Origin: Gemmatimonadota bacterium | GTDB lineage: Bacteria; Gemmatimonadota; Gemmatimonadetes; Gemmatimonadales; GWC2-71-9 | NCBI GenBank assembly: GCA_020350425.1 | Contig: CP070716.1 | Span: 1,663,372-1,704,738, forward strand | Reading direction: 5' to 3' | DNA: 41,367 nt | Part shown: positions 9,108 to 20,163 of the stretch, piece after piece | Layout of the letters: each line of letters starts with the position of its first letter | Position numbering within the stretch: the stretch's first letter is position 1 | Position numbers and translations under genes: made by a program | Notes under the pieces: model-generated | Told to the model about the DNA's origin: nothing | What the model saw: only the letters and a program-made list of their open reading frames with translations | Databases searched by the model: none

Positions 9108-9135
9108 AGCGGAGAGCCCACTCGGGCTCTCCGCT
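9108..9135 (-). terminator. Hairpin terminator after the Tricorn-like protease gene
   Basis: GCGGAGAGCCC (9109-9119) and GGGCTCTCCGC (9124-9134) form a perfect 11-bp stem with a 4-base loop, plus one more A-T pair. It lies 27 bp past the stop of the minus-strand gene at 9162. There is no clear T-run, only a short CTTCGTT on the minus strand. The rest of the 8920-9161 gap holds a C-tract (9091-9099) but no gene I can see. Confidence 0.7.
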
Positions 9136-9161
9136 CTCGTTCCTTTGGCCGCTCGACGGCG

Positions 9162-12428
<3,267 letters not shown>

Positions 12429-12506
12429 GGTTTCAGCCCCTGAGTTGTCTGACTACCACACGTACGGTTGGCATGGTCGGGAGGTTGCAGCGGCCCCTGC
12501 CGTTGC

Positions 12507-13223
12507 TCACAACAGCTGTCGCAGCACGACGACAACCGCGCTGGCGGCCGAGACCGTGAGCACGGCCGGTCGGATGTACCCCCGATCGAAGATCCGCGCC
12601 GTGTGCTGCGAGAGCAGGAACCCCAGAAGGGTACCCGGGAGGAGCAGCGCGGCCAAGATGATCTCCTGCCGCCCAAACCGCCCCACCAAATGCAGGGCCG
12701 TGAGCGACATCAGTATCCCTACCACGAAGAAGCCCGACAGCGTCCCGCGCAGCCGCTCGCCCGACTTGTGCTGATACAGGAGAGCCATGGGCGGGCCGCC
12801 GATGGAGACCGTGGTGGCCATGAAGCCGGAGAGCGTGCCAGCCCCGAGGAGCGTGGCGGCCCGTGGCTCGACCTTCAGTCCGGACGCGCTCATCGCGACC
12901 GCCGACAGAATGAGCACGCCGAAGACGATGGCGATGTGCTCCTGCGACACGAGGGAGAGCACGACGGCCGCGATCGAGACGCCGACCAGGCGCCCGCTCA
13001 GCGCCCATCCGAGATCGCGCCACTGCACCCCCCGGCGGTTCCGGTGCGCCAGCAGCAGCACGTACACGACGGAGGTGCCCAGCAGCGGGCCGGGCACGAG
13101 TCGCGGATCGATGAGAATGAGCAGCGGCACGGCGAATAGTCCCATGCCGAAGCCCACGGTGCCCTGCAACGTGGCGCCGACGGTTACGATCGCCGTGGTG
13201 AGCGCGAAGGCAAGCGGGCTCAC
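12507..13223 (-). CDS. TauE/SafE (TSUP)-family membrane permease
   Basis: A 238-residue permease with about eight TM helices. It shows the two TSUP half-repeats: GATLQGTVGFGMGLFAVPLLI near the N-terminus and GTLSGFMATTVSIGGPPMALL in the middle, each with the Gly/Pro-rich re-entrant motif of the family. TSUP proteins move sulfite, sulfonates, thiosulfate or other small organic anions; the substrate is not predictable here. I chose the GTG at 13221-13223, which leaves 19 bp after the OPT gene. A TTG at 13275-13277 would overlap that gene by 35 bp and add a charged extension, which seems less likely. Probably transcribed with the OPT transporter upstream. Confidence 0.85.
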   Translation of the reverse strand: MSPLAFALTTAIVTVGATLQGTVGFGMGLFAVPLLILIDPRLVPGPLLGTSVVYVLLLAHRNRRGVQWRDLGWALSGRLVGVSIAAVVLSLVSQEHIAIVFGVLILSAVAMSASGLKVEPRAATLLGAGTLSGFMATTVSIGGPPMALLYQHKSGERLRGTLSGFFVVGILMSLTALHLVGRFGRQEIILAALLLPGTLLGFLLSQHTARIFDRGYIRPAVLTVSAASAVVVVLRQLL

Positions 13224-13242
13224 GTATCCCGCGCCTGGGAGA

Positions 13243-15192
13243 TCATGCTTCCTGGTACCGCGTCGCGGCCCAAACAATCAGCCCCACGATCGCACCGACC
13301 GTGACGAGGGCCAGCAGCTGTTCCGCCGCACCCGGCAGATCGGGCGGGTAGCCCTCAATCGGCCGGCCGCCGCGCGCCGCGACCCACAGGGCCAGCACTA
13401 CACCGGTCAGGCCGCCACCCCCCACGAGGCCCGATCCGAACAACACTCCCTGCTCCCTCCGCCGCTCGGCCTCCGGCTCCGGTTGACGGCGCGTGAGGAA
13501 GAACCGCGTCACTCCGCCAATGAATACCGCCCCCATCGTGGAGAGCGGCAGGTAGACGCCCACGGCGAAGGCGAGCACGGGGATCTTGAAGAACGATGCC
13601 ACGATGCCGATGCCCACGCCGATGAGGATAAACGCCCACGGCAGGCTCTGATCCAGCACGCCGTCGATCACCAGCTTCATCAACATGGCCTGCGGCGCTG
13701 GCAGCTCGGCGCCACCCAGGCCGCCCTCCACGTTGTTGTGCAGCAGCGCCACGACCATGGTCACGACGCCGGCAGAGGTGATCACCCCGGCCAGCTCCCC
13801 GATCTGCTGCAGCCGCGGCGTGGCACCCAGCACGAACCCCGTCTTGAGGTCCTGTGACGTATCACCCGCGATGGAGGCGGCGATGCACACCGCGGTGCCC
13901 ACCATGAGCGCCGTCGCCTTCCCCGCCATGTCGGTCCAGCCCGCCAGGTAGAAGATGAGGCTCACGCCGAGGAGGGTGGCGATGGTCATCCCCGACGTGG
14001 GGTTCGACGTCACGCCCACGAGGCCCACAATGCGCGAGCTCACGGTGACGAAGAAGAACGCGAACACGGCAATGAGGAGTGACGCCACGAGCCGCACCGG
14101 AATCGAGTCGATGTAGCCCAGGATGCCCGGCACGAAGGTCAGGATCGCGAGGATGACGGCGATCCAGACGATGACCGTCTTGAACGACAGGTCGCGGTCG
14201 GTACGGTCCACCGCGTTCTGATCGATGTTGGCGGTGATCTGCTTGAGCCCCAGCTTGAACGACTCGATCATGGTGGGGATCGAGCGGATCAGGGTGATGA
14301 TCCCGCCCGTGGCCACGGCGCCGGCCCCGATGTAGCGCACGTAGCGGTGCCAGATCTCGTCCGCCGACATCTCACGAATGAGCAGCTCGGTCTCGGGGTA
14401 GAGTGGCGCGGTGAGCCCCTGCCCCCACAGGTAGATGGCCGGGATGATCACCAAGGCCGAGAGGGCCCCGCCCGCCACCATGACGGTGGAGATGCGGATA
14501 CCCAGGATGTAACCCACCCCGATGAGCGGCGGCGAGACGCTGGCCGAGACGCTGGCCCGGTAGGCCAGGTCCACGTGGAACGTGCGCGTCACGAACTTGA
14601 AGCCGTTCGTGATGAGCTGGAACAGCATCCCGACCCCGATACCCCAGAACACCGGATGCGCCTGCTTGCCCCCCCCTTCCGCGGCCACCAGCACCTCGGC
14701 GCAGGCCATCCCCTCGGGGTACGGGAGGTTGCCGTGCTCGCGCTTGATGAGGTAGCGGCGCAGCGGGATCATCGCCAGCACGCCGATGAGCCCGCCGCAC
14801 ATGGCCAGCAGCGTGGTCTGGCGCCATGCCGGGGTCATCCCCCAGATGAACAGCGCCGGAATGGTGAACAGCACTCCCGAGGCCACCGACGAGCTGGCGG
14901 ACCCGATGGTCTGGGACATGTTGCTCTCGAGGATGCTGTGCTGCAGCCCGAATGCGGTGAACAGCCTGAAGGCCACCACCGTGAGCACCGCCACCGGGAT
15001 CGACGTACTGATGGTGAGTCCCGCCATGAGGCCGAGATACGTGTTCGCCGCCCCGAACATCATCCCGAGCAGCACTCCCGAGATCACCGCCTTGACGGTG
15101 AGCTCGGTGAGCGTCTGCCCCTTCGTCAGGGGAACGAATTCCTGGCCTTCCTTGAGCTCGTACGCCGTTGAGGGAAGCTTCCTGCCGTTCAT
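13243..15192 (-). CDS. OPT-family oligopeptide/metal-chelate transporter
   Basis: A 649-residue polytopic membrane protein with about 14-16 TM helices. The OPT superfamily signature NLPYPEGMACAEVLVAAE lies near residue 155, and the family's opening segment (ELTVKAVISGVLLGMMFGAANTYLGL) is near residue 25. Bacterial members transport oligopeptides or metal-peptide/siderophore-like chelates by proton coupling; the cargo is not evident. The start ATG at 15190-15192 has AAGGAG eight bases upstream. An upstream frame extension to 15300 lacks homology and overlaps a hairpin, so I rejected it. The TauE/SafE gene follows 19 bp after the stop, so the two form a likely transporter operon. Confidence 0.93.
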   Translation of the reverse strand: MNGRKLPSTAYELKEGQEFVPLTKGQTLTELTVKAVISGVLLGMMFGAANTYLGLMAGLTISTSIPVAVLTVVAFRLFTAFGLQHSILESNMSQTIGSASSSVASGVLFTIPALFIWGMTPAWRQTTLLAMCGGLIGVLAMIPLRRYLIKREHGNLPYPEGMACAEVLVAAEGGGKQAHPVFWGIGVGMLFQLITNGFKFVTRTFHVDLAYRASVSASVSPPLIGVGYILGIRISTVMVAGGALSALVIIPAIYLWGQGLTAPLYPETELLIREMSADEIWHRYVRYIGAGAVATGGIITLIRSIPTMIESFKLGLKQITANIDQNAVDRTDRDLSFKTVIVWIAVILAILTFVPGILGYIDSIPVRLVASLLIAVFAFFFVTVSSRIVGLVGVTSNPTSGMTIATLLGVSLIFYLAGWTDMAGKATALMVGTAVCIAASIAGDTSQDLKTGFVLGATPRLQQIGELAGVITSAGVVTMVVALLHNNVEGGLGGAELPAPQAMLMKLVIDGVLDQSLPWAFILIGVGIGIVASFFKIPVLAFAVGVYLPLSTMGAVFIGGVTRFFLTRRQPEPEAERRREQGVLFGSGLVGGGGLTGVVLALWVAARGGRPIEGYPPDLPGAAEQLLALVTVGAIVGLIVWAATRYQEA

Positions 15193-15280
15193 CTCGGGGG
15201 CTCCTTGGAGGAGGTCCGGGAGGAGTCGCCGCGAATCTTGGGCCGCGGGACCGGCGGCCGCAACCCGGGGGCCCGACGTG

Positions 15281-15318
15281 CAACGGCCGCCCTGGGTCAT
15301 GTCCCGGGGCGGCCGTTG
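15281..15318 (-). terminator. Strong hairpin terminator
   Basis: CAACGGCCGCC (15281-15291) and GGCGGCCGTTG (15308-15318) form a perfect 11-bp stem. Five further pairs (including wobbles) continue it, leaving a 6-base loop. It lies 30 bp after the stop of the minus-strand lipoprotein gene and before the OPT gene. It therefore ends the lipoprotein transcript and separates it from the transporter operon. No T-run follows. Confidence 0.7.
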
Positions 15319-15348
15319 GCTGGCGCCGCCGAAGCGCCCGGACCGCCT

Positions 15349-16518
15349 CTACGGCTCGGCCGGCCGGCGTACCCGCATGACGATCGCCACCGCCACCACG
15401 AGCAGGATCAGCACCAGCGCCACCAGTTGGATGAGCCGCCAGAAGATGTGATCCACCAGGCTCTCGGAGTGGTCGATCGCGCGGGTGACGATGCTGTCCA
15501 GCGCGGCCAGCGTGGCGACACGCTCCTGGGTGACGGCCTCGAGCAGGACGATCCGCTCCCGCACGAGGGCCTCGAGCACCGCCAGCCGCTCGGCCGACAC
15601 CGCATCCAGCGTCTCGCGACGCATGGCATCGATCGACTTCGTGAGCACCACCAGCTCGGTGTGGAGCGCCTCCAGCACCATCGCGCGCTCGTCGCTCACC
15701 AGGGTCGGCAGTGTATCGGCCAGCGCCCCGATACGGTCGAGCGAGAGTCGTACACCGGTGACCGTGCTATCCACAACGGGCAGGCGGGCGAGGTCGTACG
15801 CGATCAGCTGGACGTTCCAGCGCAGCTCCTTGCCCAGCACATCACTGATGGCGCCGGCGCGGTCGGCCACGTCGCGCATGCTCCAGTAGGTGGCGCCCAG
15901 CGCCCCACCGATGCCGCCCCCGACCGGGCGCAGCATCGCCGAATCCGCCGCCATGACGGATGTCCGGTTGAGGTTCCGCGGGTCGATGGGGTGCTCGGCC
16001 GCGAACCGCACCAGCCTCGGCTCGAACGTGGCCACCCGCTCCTCCCCCACGACGCGGACGGCCAGCGCGCGGGCCTGCCGCTCCAGCTGGTCGAGCAGCG
16101 CCACGCCCGCCGACCGCGCCTCGGGTGAGTGCGGATCGTATTCCGGCGGCGGGTCGGCGAGGAAGTCACGCACCTGCCGCGTATAGAGCCAGACGTCGAT
16201 CAGACCGAGCAGCGGATCGGACAGCAGCGCCGCCTGCCGCATGTTGGCGATGGACACGCTCTTCCAGAGCAGCACGCGGTAGCGGGTCTCCGGATCGGCG
16301 GAGGTCGCCTCAAGACTGTCGGCGAGCCCCTCCACCGCCTGCGCGAACCCGGTGGCGTACTGCATCACCATCTCGCGCAGCTGCTGTGCCGTGATGTGCT
16401 CGACGCCCGCCTGCTTCATACCGGCGGTCTGCTGCGGTACGCTCACGCAGCCCGGCACCACGGCGAGCAGTGACAAGAGCACCGCGTGGCGCCACGCCAT
16501 CGATCTGCTCGATCTCAC
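15349..16518 (-). CDS. Lipoprotein with coiled-coil region and C-terminal transmembrane anchor (unknown function)
   Basis: A 389-residue protein of unknown function. The signal sequence ends in a lipobox (VVPGC, Cys near residue 24), so the N-terminus should be lipidated. The centre has helical stretches and a Gly-rich segment (GGGIGGALGA). Residues about 265-345 are strongly heptad-like, rich in L, E, R and A (DERAMVLEALHTELVVL; ERLAVLEALVRERIVLLEAV), and should form a long coiled coil. A C-terminal TM helix (about 361-382) ends in basic residues (MRVRRPAEP), as for an inner-membrane anchor. The GTG at 16516-16518 follows GGAGGAGACT, which supports this start. Its transcript is closed by the hairpin at 15281-15318. 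Confidence 0.7.
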   Translation of the reverse strand: MRSSRSMAWRHAVLLSLLAVVPGCVSVPQQTAGMKQAGVEHITAQQLREMVMQYATGFAQAVEGLADSLEATSADPETRYRVLLWKSVSIANMRQAALLSDPLLGLIDVWLYTRQVRDFLADPPPEYDPHSPEARSAGVALLDQLERQARALAVRVVGEERVATFEPRLVRFAAEHPIDPRNLNRTSVMAADSAMLRPVGGGIGGALGATYWSMRDVADRAGAISDVLGKELRWNVQLIAYDLARLPVVDSTVTGVRLSLDRIGALADTLPTLVSDERAMVLEALHTELVVLTKSIDAMRRETLDAVSAERLAVLEALVRERIVLLEAVTQERVATLAALDSIVTRAIDHSESLVDHIFWRLIQLVALVLILLVVAVAIVMRVRRPAEP

Positions 16519-16593
16519 AGTCTCCTCCCTCCGCCCCGCGGCAGCGCGGGCGCGGCACGGGCGAACGTGGAATGAACGAGGCGCGCCACGGGC

Positions 16594-17976
16594 CTAGAAC
16601 GAGAACGCCAGAATGAACCGCACCGTGCGGTACTCCAGCTGCGCGTCAGCCGGAAGGTCCCCAATGAGCTCGTCACTCGCGTCCCCAAAGAAGTCTCCGG
16701 TGCTCTCGTTCCCGAACCCATAGGCGAGACCGAGGGTGAGCTCCCCTCCGCCCAGCGTAAAGCTGGATCCGACGGTCACGAAGTACAGGTTCCACGTGGC
16801 GGCCGACACGTCGGTGCGACCCTCTCCCTTGATGGCCGAGTAGTCGGAGCGGAAGCTCCCGGAGAGCGAGAAGGTGGGACTGATCGCGTGCTCCACGCCG
16901 AAGCCGACGTTAAAGACGCTGTTGAGCTCCTGCGCGGTCAGCACGCGCAGCGAATCCCCGGTGCTCTGGCCGATGAATGGCTCCGAGGCCAGCACATCGT
17001 ACCGGGGCACGGCCGCGAACCACTCCAGCGTACCGTGCACACCGGTCTTGCCGAAGGAGTAGGCGGCGCCGCCGGCCAGCGACCAGGGCGACTTGTACGT
17101 GACGGGGAGATCCTGCTGCACGTTGGCCAGCCAGAGGAGGTCGTCGGTGCCGTCCCCGTCGGGATCCTGGCCGGCTACGATCGTGTTCACGACCGTCTCC
17201 CCTTTTCCCAGCACCTTGAGGCGCGGCGTCGTCGCCGTGAGCCCGAGGCTCACCCCCATCCACTCGTACGTCACGCCCAGCTTCGCGAGCACCCCGTAGT
17301 GGAAATACTTGTAACCCTCGTCGAACAGCGAGATCGCGCCCGACGCCGAGGCCGGCTCGAACGCCTGGGCGTTGAGCGTGCCGCGTCCGTTCTGGCTGCG
17401 GATCGTCGCGAAGCCCGTGACGCCGAAGCCGAAGCGCGGCCCCAACGGCGCCGACCAGGTAAGACCCGCCCACGACTCGCTGAGCTTGGTCCTGAACTTG
17501 AGCTCTGCGAAGTAATCCTCGAGGGCGGGGTCGCCGACCAGGTCGCCCGTGCCGCTCCCCACGGCACGCAGGTCCGCGTCGAACTGGTACCGCGTCACAA
17601 ACGAGTATCCCAGCACGTGGTTGCCGAGGAACTTGAACGGGAGCAACCCGCCGAAGAAGCCGGGGGCCACGCCGAGGTTGAGATCGCCGAGCTTGAGATC
17701 GAACTGCCCCGCTCCCCTGATGCTCACGTCGCTGGCTTCGAACACCTTGGAGGTGGCCACGAGCTCGGGCGCCTCGATGAGCGCCACCGCACCCGGGTTG
17801 TAATACAGGGCGCTGATGTCCACCACGCTGCCGACTACGGCTCCGCCGAGGAGATTGCCCCGCGTGCCGTACTGGTTGGTCCAGTAGTGGGCGTCCTGGG
17901 CGACGAGCGGCGCGGCGAGGATCGTGGACGCCGCGAGGACGAGCGGGACGGAGCATACTCGGGTCAGTCGGGGCAT
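16594..17976 (-). CDS. Outer-membrane beta-barrel, FadL/OmpP1-like transporter
   Basis: A 460-residue outer-membrane protein with a signal peptide ending LVAQ, then DAHYWTNQYGTRGNLLGGAVVG and DISALYYNPGAVAL. The last is the conserved N-terminal feature of the FadL/OmpP1 long-chain fatty-acid transport family (the YYNPA-type motif). Many amphipathic strands follow, and the protein ends in FILAFSF with a terminal Phe for barrel assembly. Members let hydrophobic compounds cross the outer membrane by lateral diffusion; the substrate here is unknown. The ATG at 17974-17976 has GGAGAA just upstream; a longer in-frame extension to 18231 is not supported. The preceding same-strand gene ends 151 bp away, and the gap holds a small inverted repeat (18064-18082). 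Confidence 0.85.
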   Translation of the reverse strand: MPRLTRVCSVPLVLAASTILAAPLVAQDAHYWTNQYGTRGNLLGGAVVGSVVDISALYYNPGAVALIEAPELVATSKVFEASDVSIRGAGQFDLKLGDLNLGVAPGFFGGLLPFKFLGNHVLGYSFVTRYQFDADLRAVGSGTGDLVGDPALEDYFAELKFRTKLSESWAGLTWSAPLGPRFGFGVTGFATIRSQNGRGTLNAQAFEPASASGAISLFDEGYKYFHYGVLAKLGVTYEWMGVSLGLTATTPRLKVLGKGETVVNTIVAGQDPDGDGTDDLLWLANVQQDLPVTYKSPWSLAGGAAYSFGKTGVHGTLEWFAAVPRYDVLASEPFIGQSTGDSLRVLTAQELNSVFNVGFGVEHAISPTFSLSGSFRSDYSAIKGEGRTDVSAATWNLYFVTVGSSFTLGGGELTLGLAYGFGNESTGDFFGDASDELIGDLPADAQLEYRTVRFILAFSF

Positions 17977-18127
17977 ACGTTCTCCAATGCCGGTTCGGCG
18001 GTTATCCGTCGCAGCCGAGGATCCGCGTATGGCGGTCGCTCGATCTGGGATGCGTCGATTTACGCAGCAGGCTGCTTGCTGCCCCCTCAAATACAGCACC
18101 GAGCGTACGCTCGCCAGCCCCGGTCCG

Positions 18128-18718
18128 CTAGAAGCGAACAGACACCACCAGGGGGACGGTTTGCTGCCCCGCCGCGGCGCCGGCGCCGTTCTGGGCGTCA
18201 GCCGCGCGCACGATCCACCCGGTGAGCCCACCCGCCGCCAGCCCCACCAGGCTCAGGCCCACCGCGTCGGCAAACTCAAAGCTCGGGATCGCTTTCCATA
18301 AAATGAACCCGGTGACCGCGCCGGCCCCGAACCCGATCGCCGAACCCACCCCCGACGCGCCGACGGCCCCACCCACGACACCCAGGGCCGCCACGTCCGA
18401 CCAACCGAACCGCTCGGCGGGCCCCATGGCGACGAGACCCGCCAGCGTTCCCGCCGCGAAGCCGATCCCGGCACCCAGCGCCGCGTCGCCGACACGCTCC
18501 GCGTCGGCGTCGCCCAGGTAGTAGCCCCCGGCGAGCCCGATCACGCCGCCGCCGATCGCCGTCACCCGCACGCAGCGGTGCCCAGCGTACGTCTGGTTGC
18601 AGGGGACGAGCCCGGCCAAGGTTCCCAGGACCGCACCGGAGTAGGCCCCCAGGGCGGCACCGCCCACGCGTGCCCAGTCGGAGTCGTTGGTCGTCTGTGC
18701 GCCGGCGTGCTGCGACAC
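18128..18718 (-). CDS. Glycine-zipper-rich membrane/secreted protein (start uncertain)
   Basis: About 196 residues made of Gly/Ala-rich repeats (GGAALGAYSGAVLGTLAG, GDAALGAGIGFAAGTLAG, GGAVGASGVGSAIGFGAG). This is the glycine-zipper pattern of proteins that form or sit in membranes; function unknown. The C-terminus (PLVVSVRF) ends in Phe, as in outer-membrane proteins. I give the first standard start, GTG 18716-18718. However, the frame stays open upstream and encodes a good signal-peptide core (LISQIALCACVVSQHAGAQ) running into this start, with no ATG, GTG or TTG before the upstream stop at 18809-18811. Translation may therefore begin at a CTG (18749-18751 or 18779-18781). It is divergent from the CcdA-type gene. 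Confidence 0.65.
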   Translation of the reverse strand: MSQHAGAQTTNDSDWARVGGAALGAYSGAVLGTLAGLVPCNQTYAGHRCVRVTAIGGGVIGLAGGYYLGDADAERVGDAALGAGIGFAAGTLAGLVAMGPAERFGWSDVAALGVVGGAVGASGVGSAIGFGAGAVTGFILWKAIPSFEFADAVGLSLVGLAAGGLTGWIVRAADAQNGAGAAAGQQTVPLVVSVRF

Positions 18719-18782
18719 TACGCAGGCGCACAGCGCGATCTGCGAGATCAGGCGGATGGGACCGGACGGTAACGTGGGCAGC

Positions 18783-18812
18783 GGTGTACCTCGAGAGCGG
18801 GAGGGCCGTCAA
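18783..18812 (-). promoter_or_regulatory. Possible promoter for the glycine-zipper gene
   Basis: On the minus strand, TTGACG (18807-18812) is a good -35 box. TACACC (18783-18788), 18 bp away, is a weak -10 box. The implied transcript start near 18776 would still include the in-frame signal-peptide codons upstream of GTG 18718. Only the -35 box is convincing. Confidence 0.3.
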
Positions 18813-18818
18813 GAATAT

Positions 18819-19550
18819 ATGATTAGCGCCATGGCCCTGCTGACCGCCGTGCAAGCCGGCCTGACCGACTCGCTGCAACACCAGCCCCTCGTGGCGCTGG
18901 TGACGTTGTTCGGCGCGGGGGTGCTGACGAGCCTCACCCCCTGCATCTATCCGATGATCCCCATCACGGCCGGGGTGCTCGCCGGCACGGCTCGCAGCGG
19001 CGGCTCGCGGCGCCGCACCGTCGGCCTGACCCTCACGTACGTCTCCGGCCTCGCCCTGTTCTATGCCATCCTCGGGCTGCTCGCCGGACTCACGGGGTCG
19101 CTGTTCGGCACCGTCTCGTCCAGCCCCTGGGCCAGACTCGCCGTGGGGAACCTGCTGCTGATCTTCGCGCTTGCCATGCTGGACGTGATCCCGATCGCCG
19201 CGCCCAAACGGCTGGCGCGGTGGGCAGGTGGGCTCGGTGGCGGATCGTATCCGGCGGTGTTCCTGCTGGGCGCCACCTCGGGGATCGTGGCCGCGCCGTG
19301 CGGCGCACCGGCCTTTGCGGTGGTGCTGACCTGGGTTTCCGCCACCGGCAGCGCCGTGTTGGGGTTCATCTACCTGTTCGTGTTCTCGCTCGGGATGACC
19401 GCGCTGCTGGTGGCCGTGGGCCTTTCCTCGGGAGCGTTGGCGGCGCTCCCCAAGGCTGGGCCGTGGATGAACTGGATCAAGAAGGGAGCCGGACTCCTGA
19501 TGCTGGCAATGGCCGAGTACTACTTCGTCCAGACGGGCATGGTGCTGTGA
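18819..19550 (+). CDS. CcdA/DsbD-family transmembrane thiol-disulfide reductase
   Basis: About 243 residues with six to seven TM helices. It contains the two family cysteine motifs: LTPCIYPMIPIT near residue 40 and APCGAPAFAVVL near residue 160. In DsbD and CcdA these paired cysteines carry electrons from cytosolic thioredoxin across the membrane to periplasmic thiol proteins. The periplasmic alpha and gamma domains of full DsbD are absent; the next gene (a TlpA-like thioredoxin) could supply the periplasmic partner. I chose ATG 18819, with GGGAGG upstream at rather long spacing; ATG 18831 is an alternative. Its stop overlaps the GTG of the thioredoxin gene by 4 bases. Confidence 0.88.
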   Translation: MISAMALLTAVQAGLTDSLQHQPLVALVTLFGAGVLTSLTPCIYPMIPITAGVLAGTARSGGSRRRTVGLTLTYVSGLALFYAILGLLAGLTGSLFGTVSSSPWARLAVGNLLLIFALAMLDVIPIAAPKRLARWAGGLGGGSYPAVFLLGATSGIVAAPCGAPAFAVVLTWVSATGSAVLGFIYLFVFSLGMTALLVAVGLSSGALAALPKAGPWMNWIKKGAGLLMLAMAEYYFVQTGMVL

Positions 19551-20074
19551 CCCGAGGGGTGACTCCTGGCATGGTGTGCGCGCTCCTCGCGGCGGCCGCG
19601 ACCACGGTCGGGCCCGCGCCGCTGGCGGCGCAGGCCGAGAATCAGGTCGGCATCCCGATCGGCACGGTCCCCCCGGCCGTCGAAATCGAGGACCTGAGCG
19701 GCGCGCCCGTGGACCTCGCTCGAATCGCGCGAGAGGGACCGGTGCTGCTCCAGTTCTGGGCCAGATGGTGCGACGTGTGTGAGGCACTCGCGCCCACGAT
19801 GGCGGCGGCCCACGCTCGCTTCGGCGATCGCGTGGCCTTCGTCGTGGTGGCGGTGGGGGTGAATCAGTCGCCCCGTTCCATTGCGCGGCACCTCGAGCGG
19901 CATCCGGTCACGGGACGGCTCCTGTGGGACGGCCGGGGCCGCGCCACACGCGCCTTCCAGGCGCCCACGACCGGCTACATCGTGATTCTCGACGCCGAAG
20001 GCCGGGTGGCTTACACGGGGATCGGCGAGGACCAGGACATCGAAGCGGCGCTGGCGCGCGTCATGGGAGAGTAG
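19547..20074 (+). CDS. Periplasmic TlpA/ResA-like thioredoxin
   Basis: About 175 residues. An N-terminal signal peptide (VCALLAAAATTV...LAAQ) directs it to the periplasm. A thioredoxin fold follows, with the redox site FWARWCDVCE (WCxxC) near residue 75. The cis-Pro region appears as APTTGYIVILDAEGRVAYTG. Such proteins reduce specific periplasmic disulfides, for example in cytochrome c maturation or in recycling peroxiredoxins. The GTG at 19547 overlaps the TGA of the CcdA-type gene (GTGA), so the two are translationally coupled and probably form one electron pathway. GTG 19559 and ATG 19571 are other possible starts. A strong hairpin follows at 20115-20140. Confidence 0.88.
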   Translation: MTRGVTPGMVCALLAAAATTVGPAPLAAQAENQVGIPIGTVPPAVEIEDLSGAPVDLARIAREGPVLLQFWARWCDVCEALAPTMAAAHARFGDRVAFVVVAVGVNQSPRSIARHLERHPVTGRLLWDGRGRATRAFQAPTTGYIVILDAEGRVAYTGIGEDQDIEAALARVMGE

Positions 20075-20114
20075 ACCACGCCGCCCACAGCGATCGCCAC
20101 GCCCCGGAAAACGA

Positions 20115-20140
20115 AAGGGCCCGGCAGACGCCGGGCCCTT
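20115..20140. terminator. Bidirectional hairpin terminator
   Basis: AAGGGCCCGGC (20115-20125), loop AGAC, and GCCGGGCCCTT (20130-20140) form a perfect 11-bp stem. It sits between the plus-strand thioredoxin gene and the minus-strand peroxiredoxin-like gene, which converge here. It can end transcription from both sides. Confidence 0.8.
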
Positions 20141-20163
20141 CGTGTTGGCCGCGCGCGGCGCGG

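Noticed and set aside
13243..15300. Longer OPT transporter start at 15300
   Set aside because: The extra 36 residues lack family similarity and overlap a terminator hairpin. ATG 15192 has a strong ribosome site.
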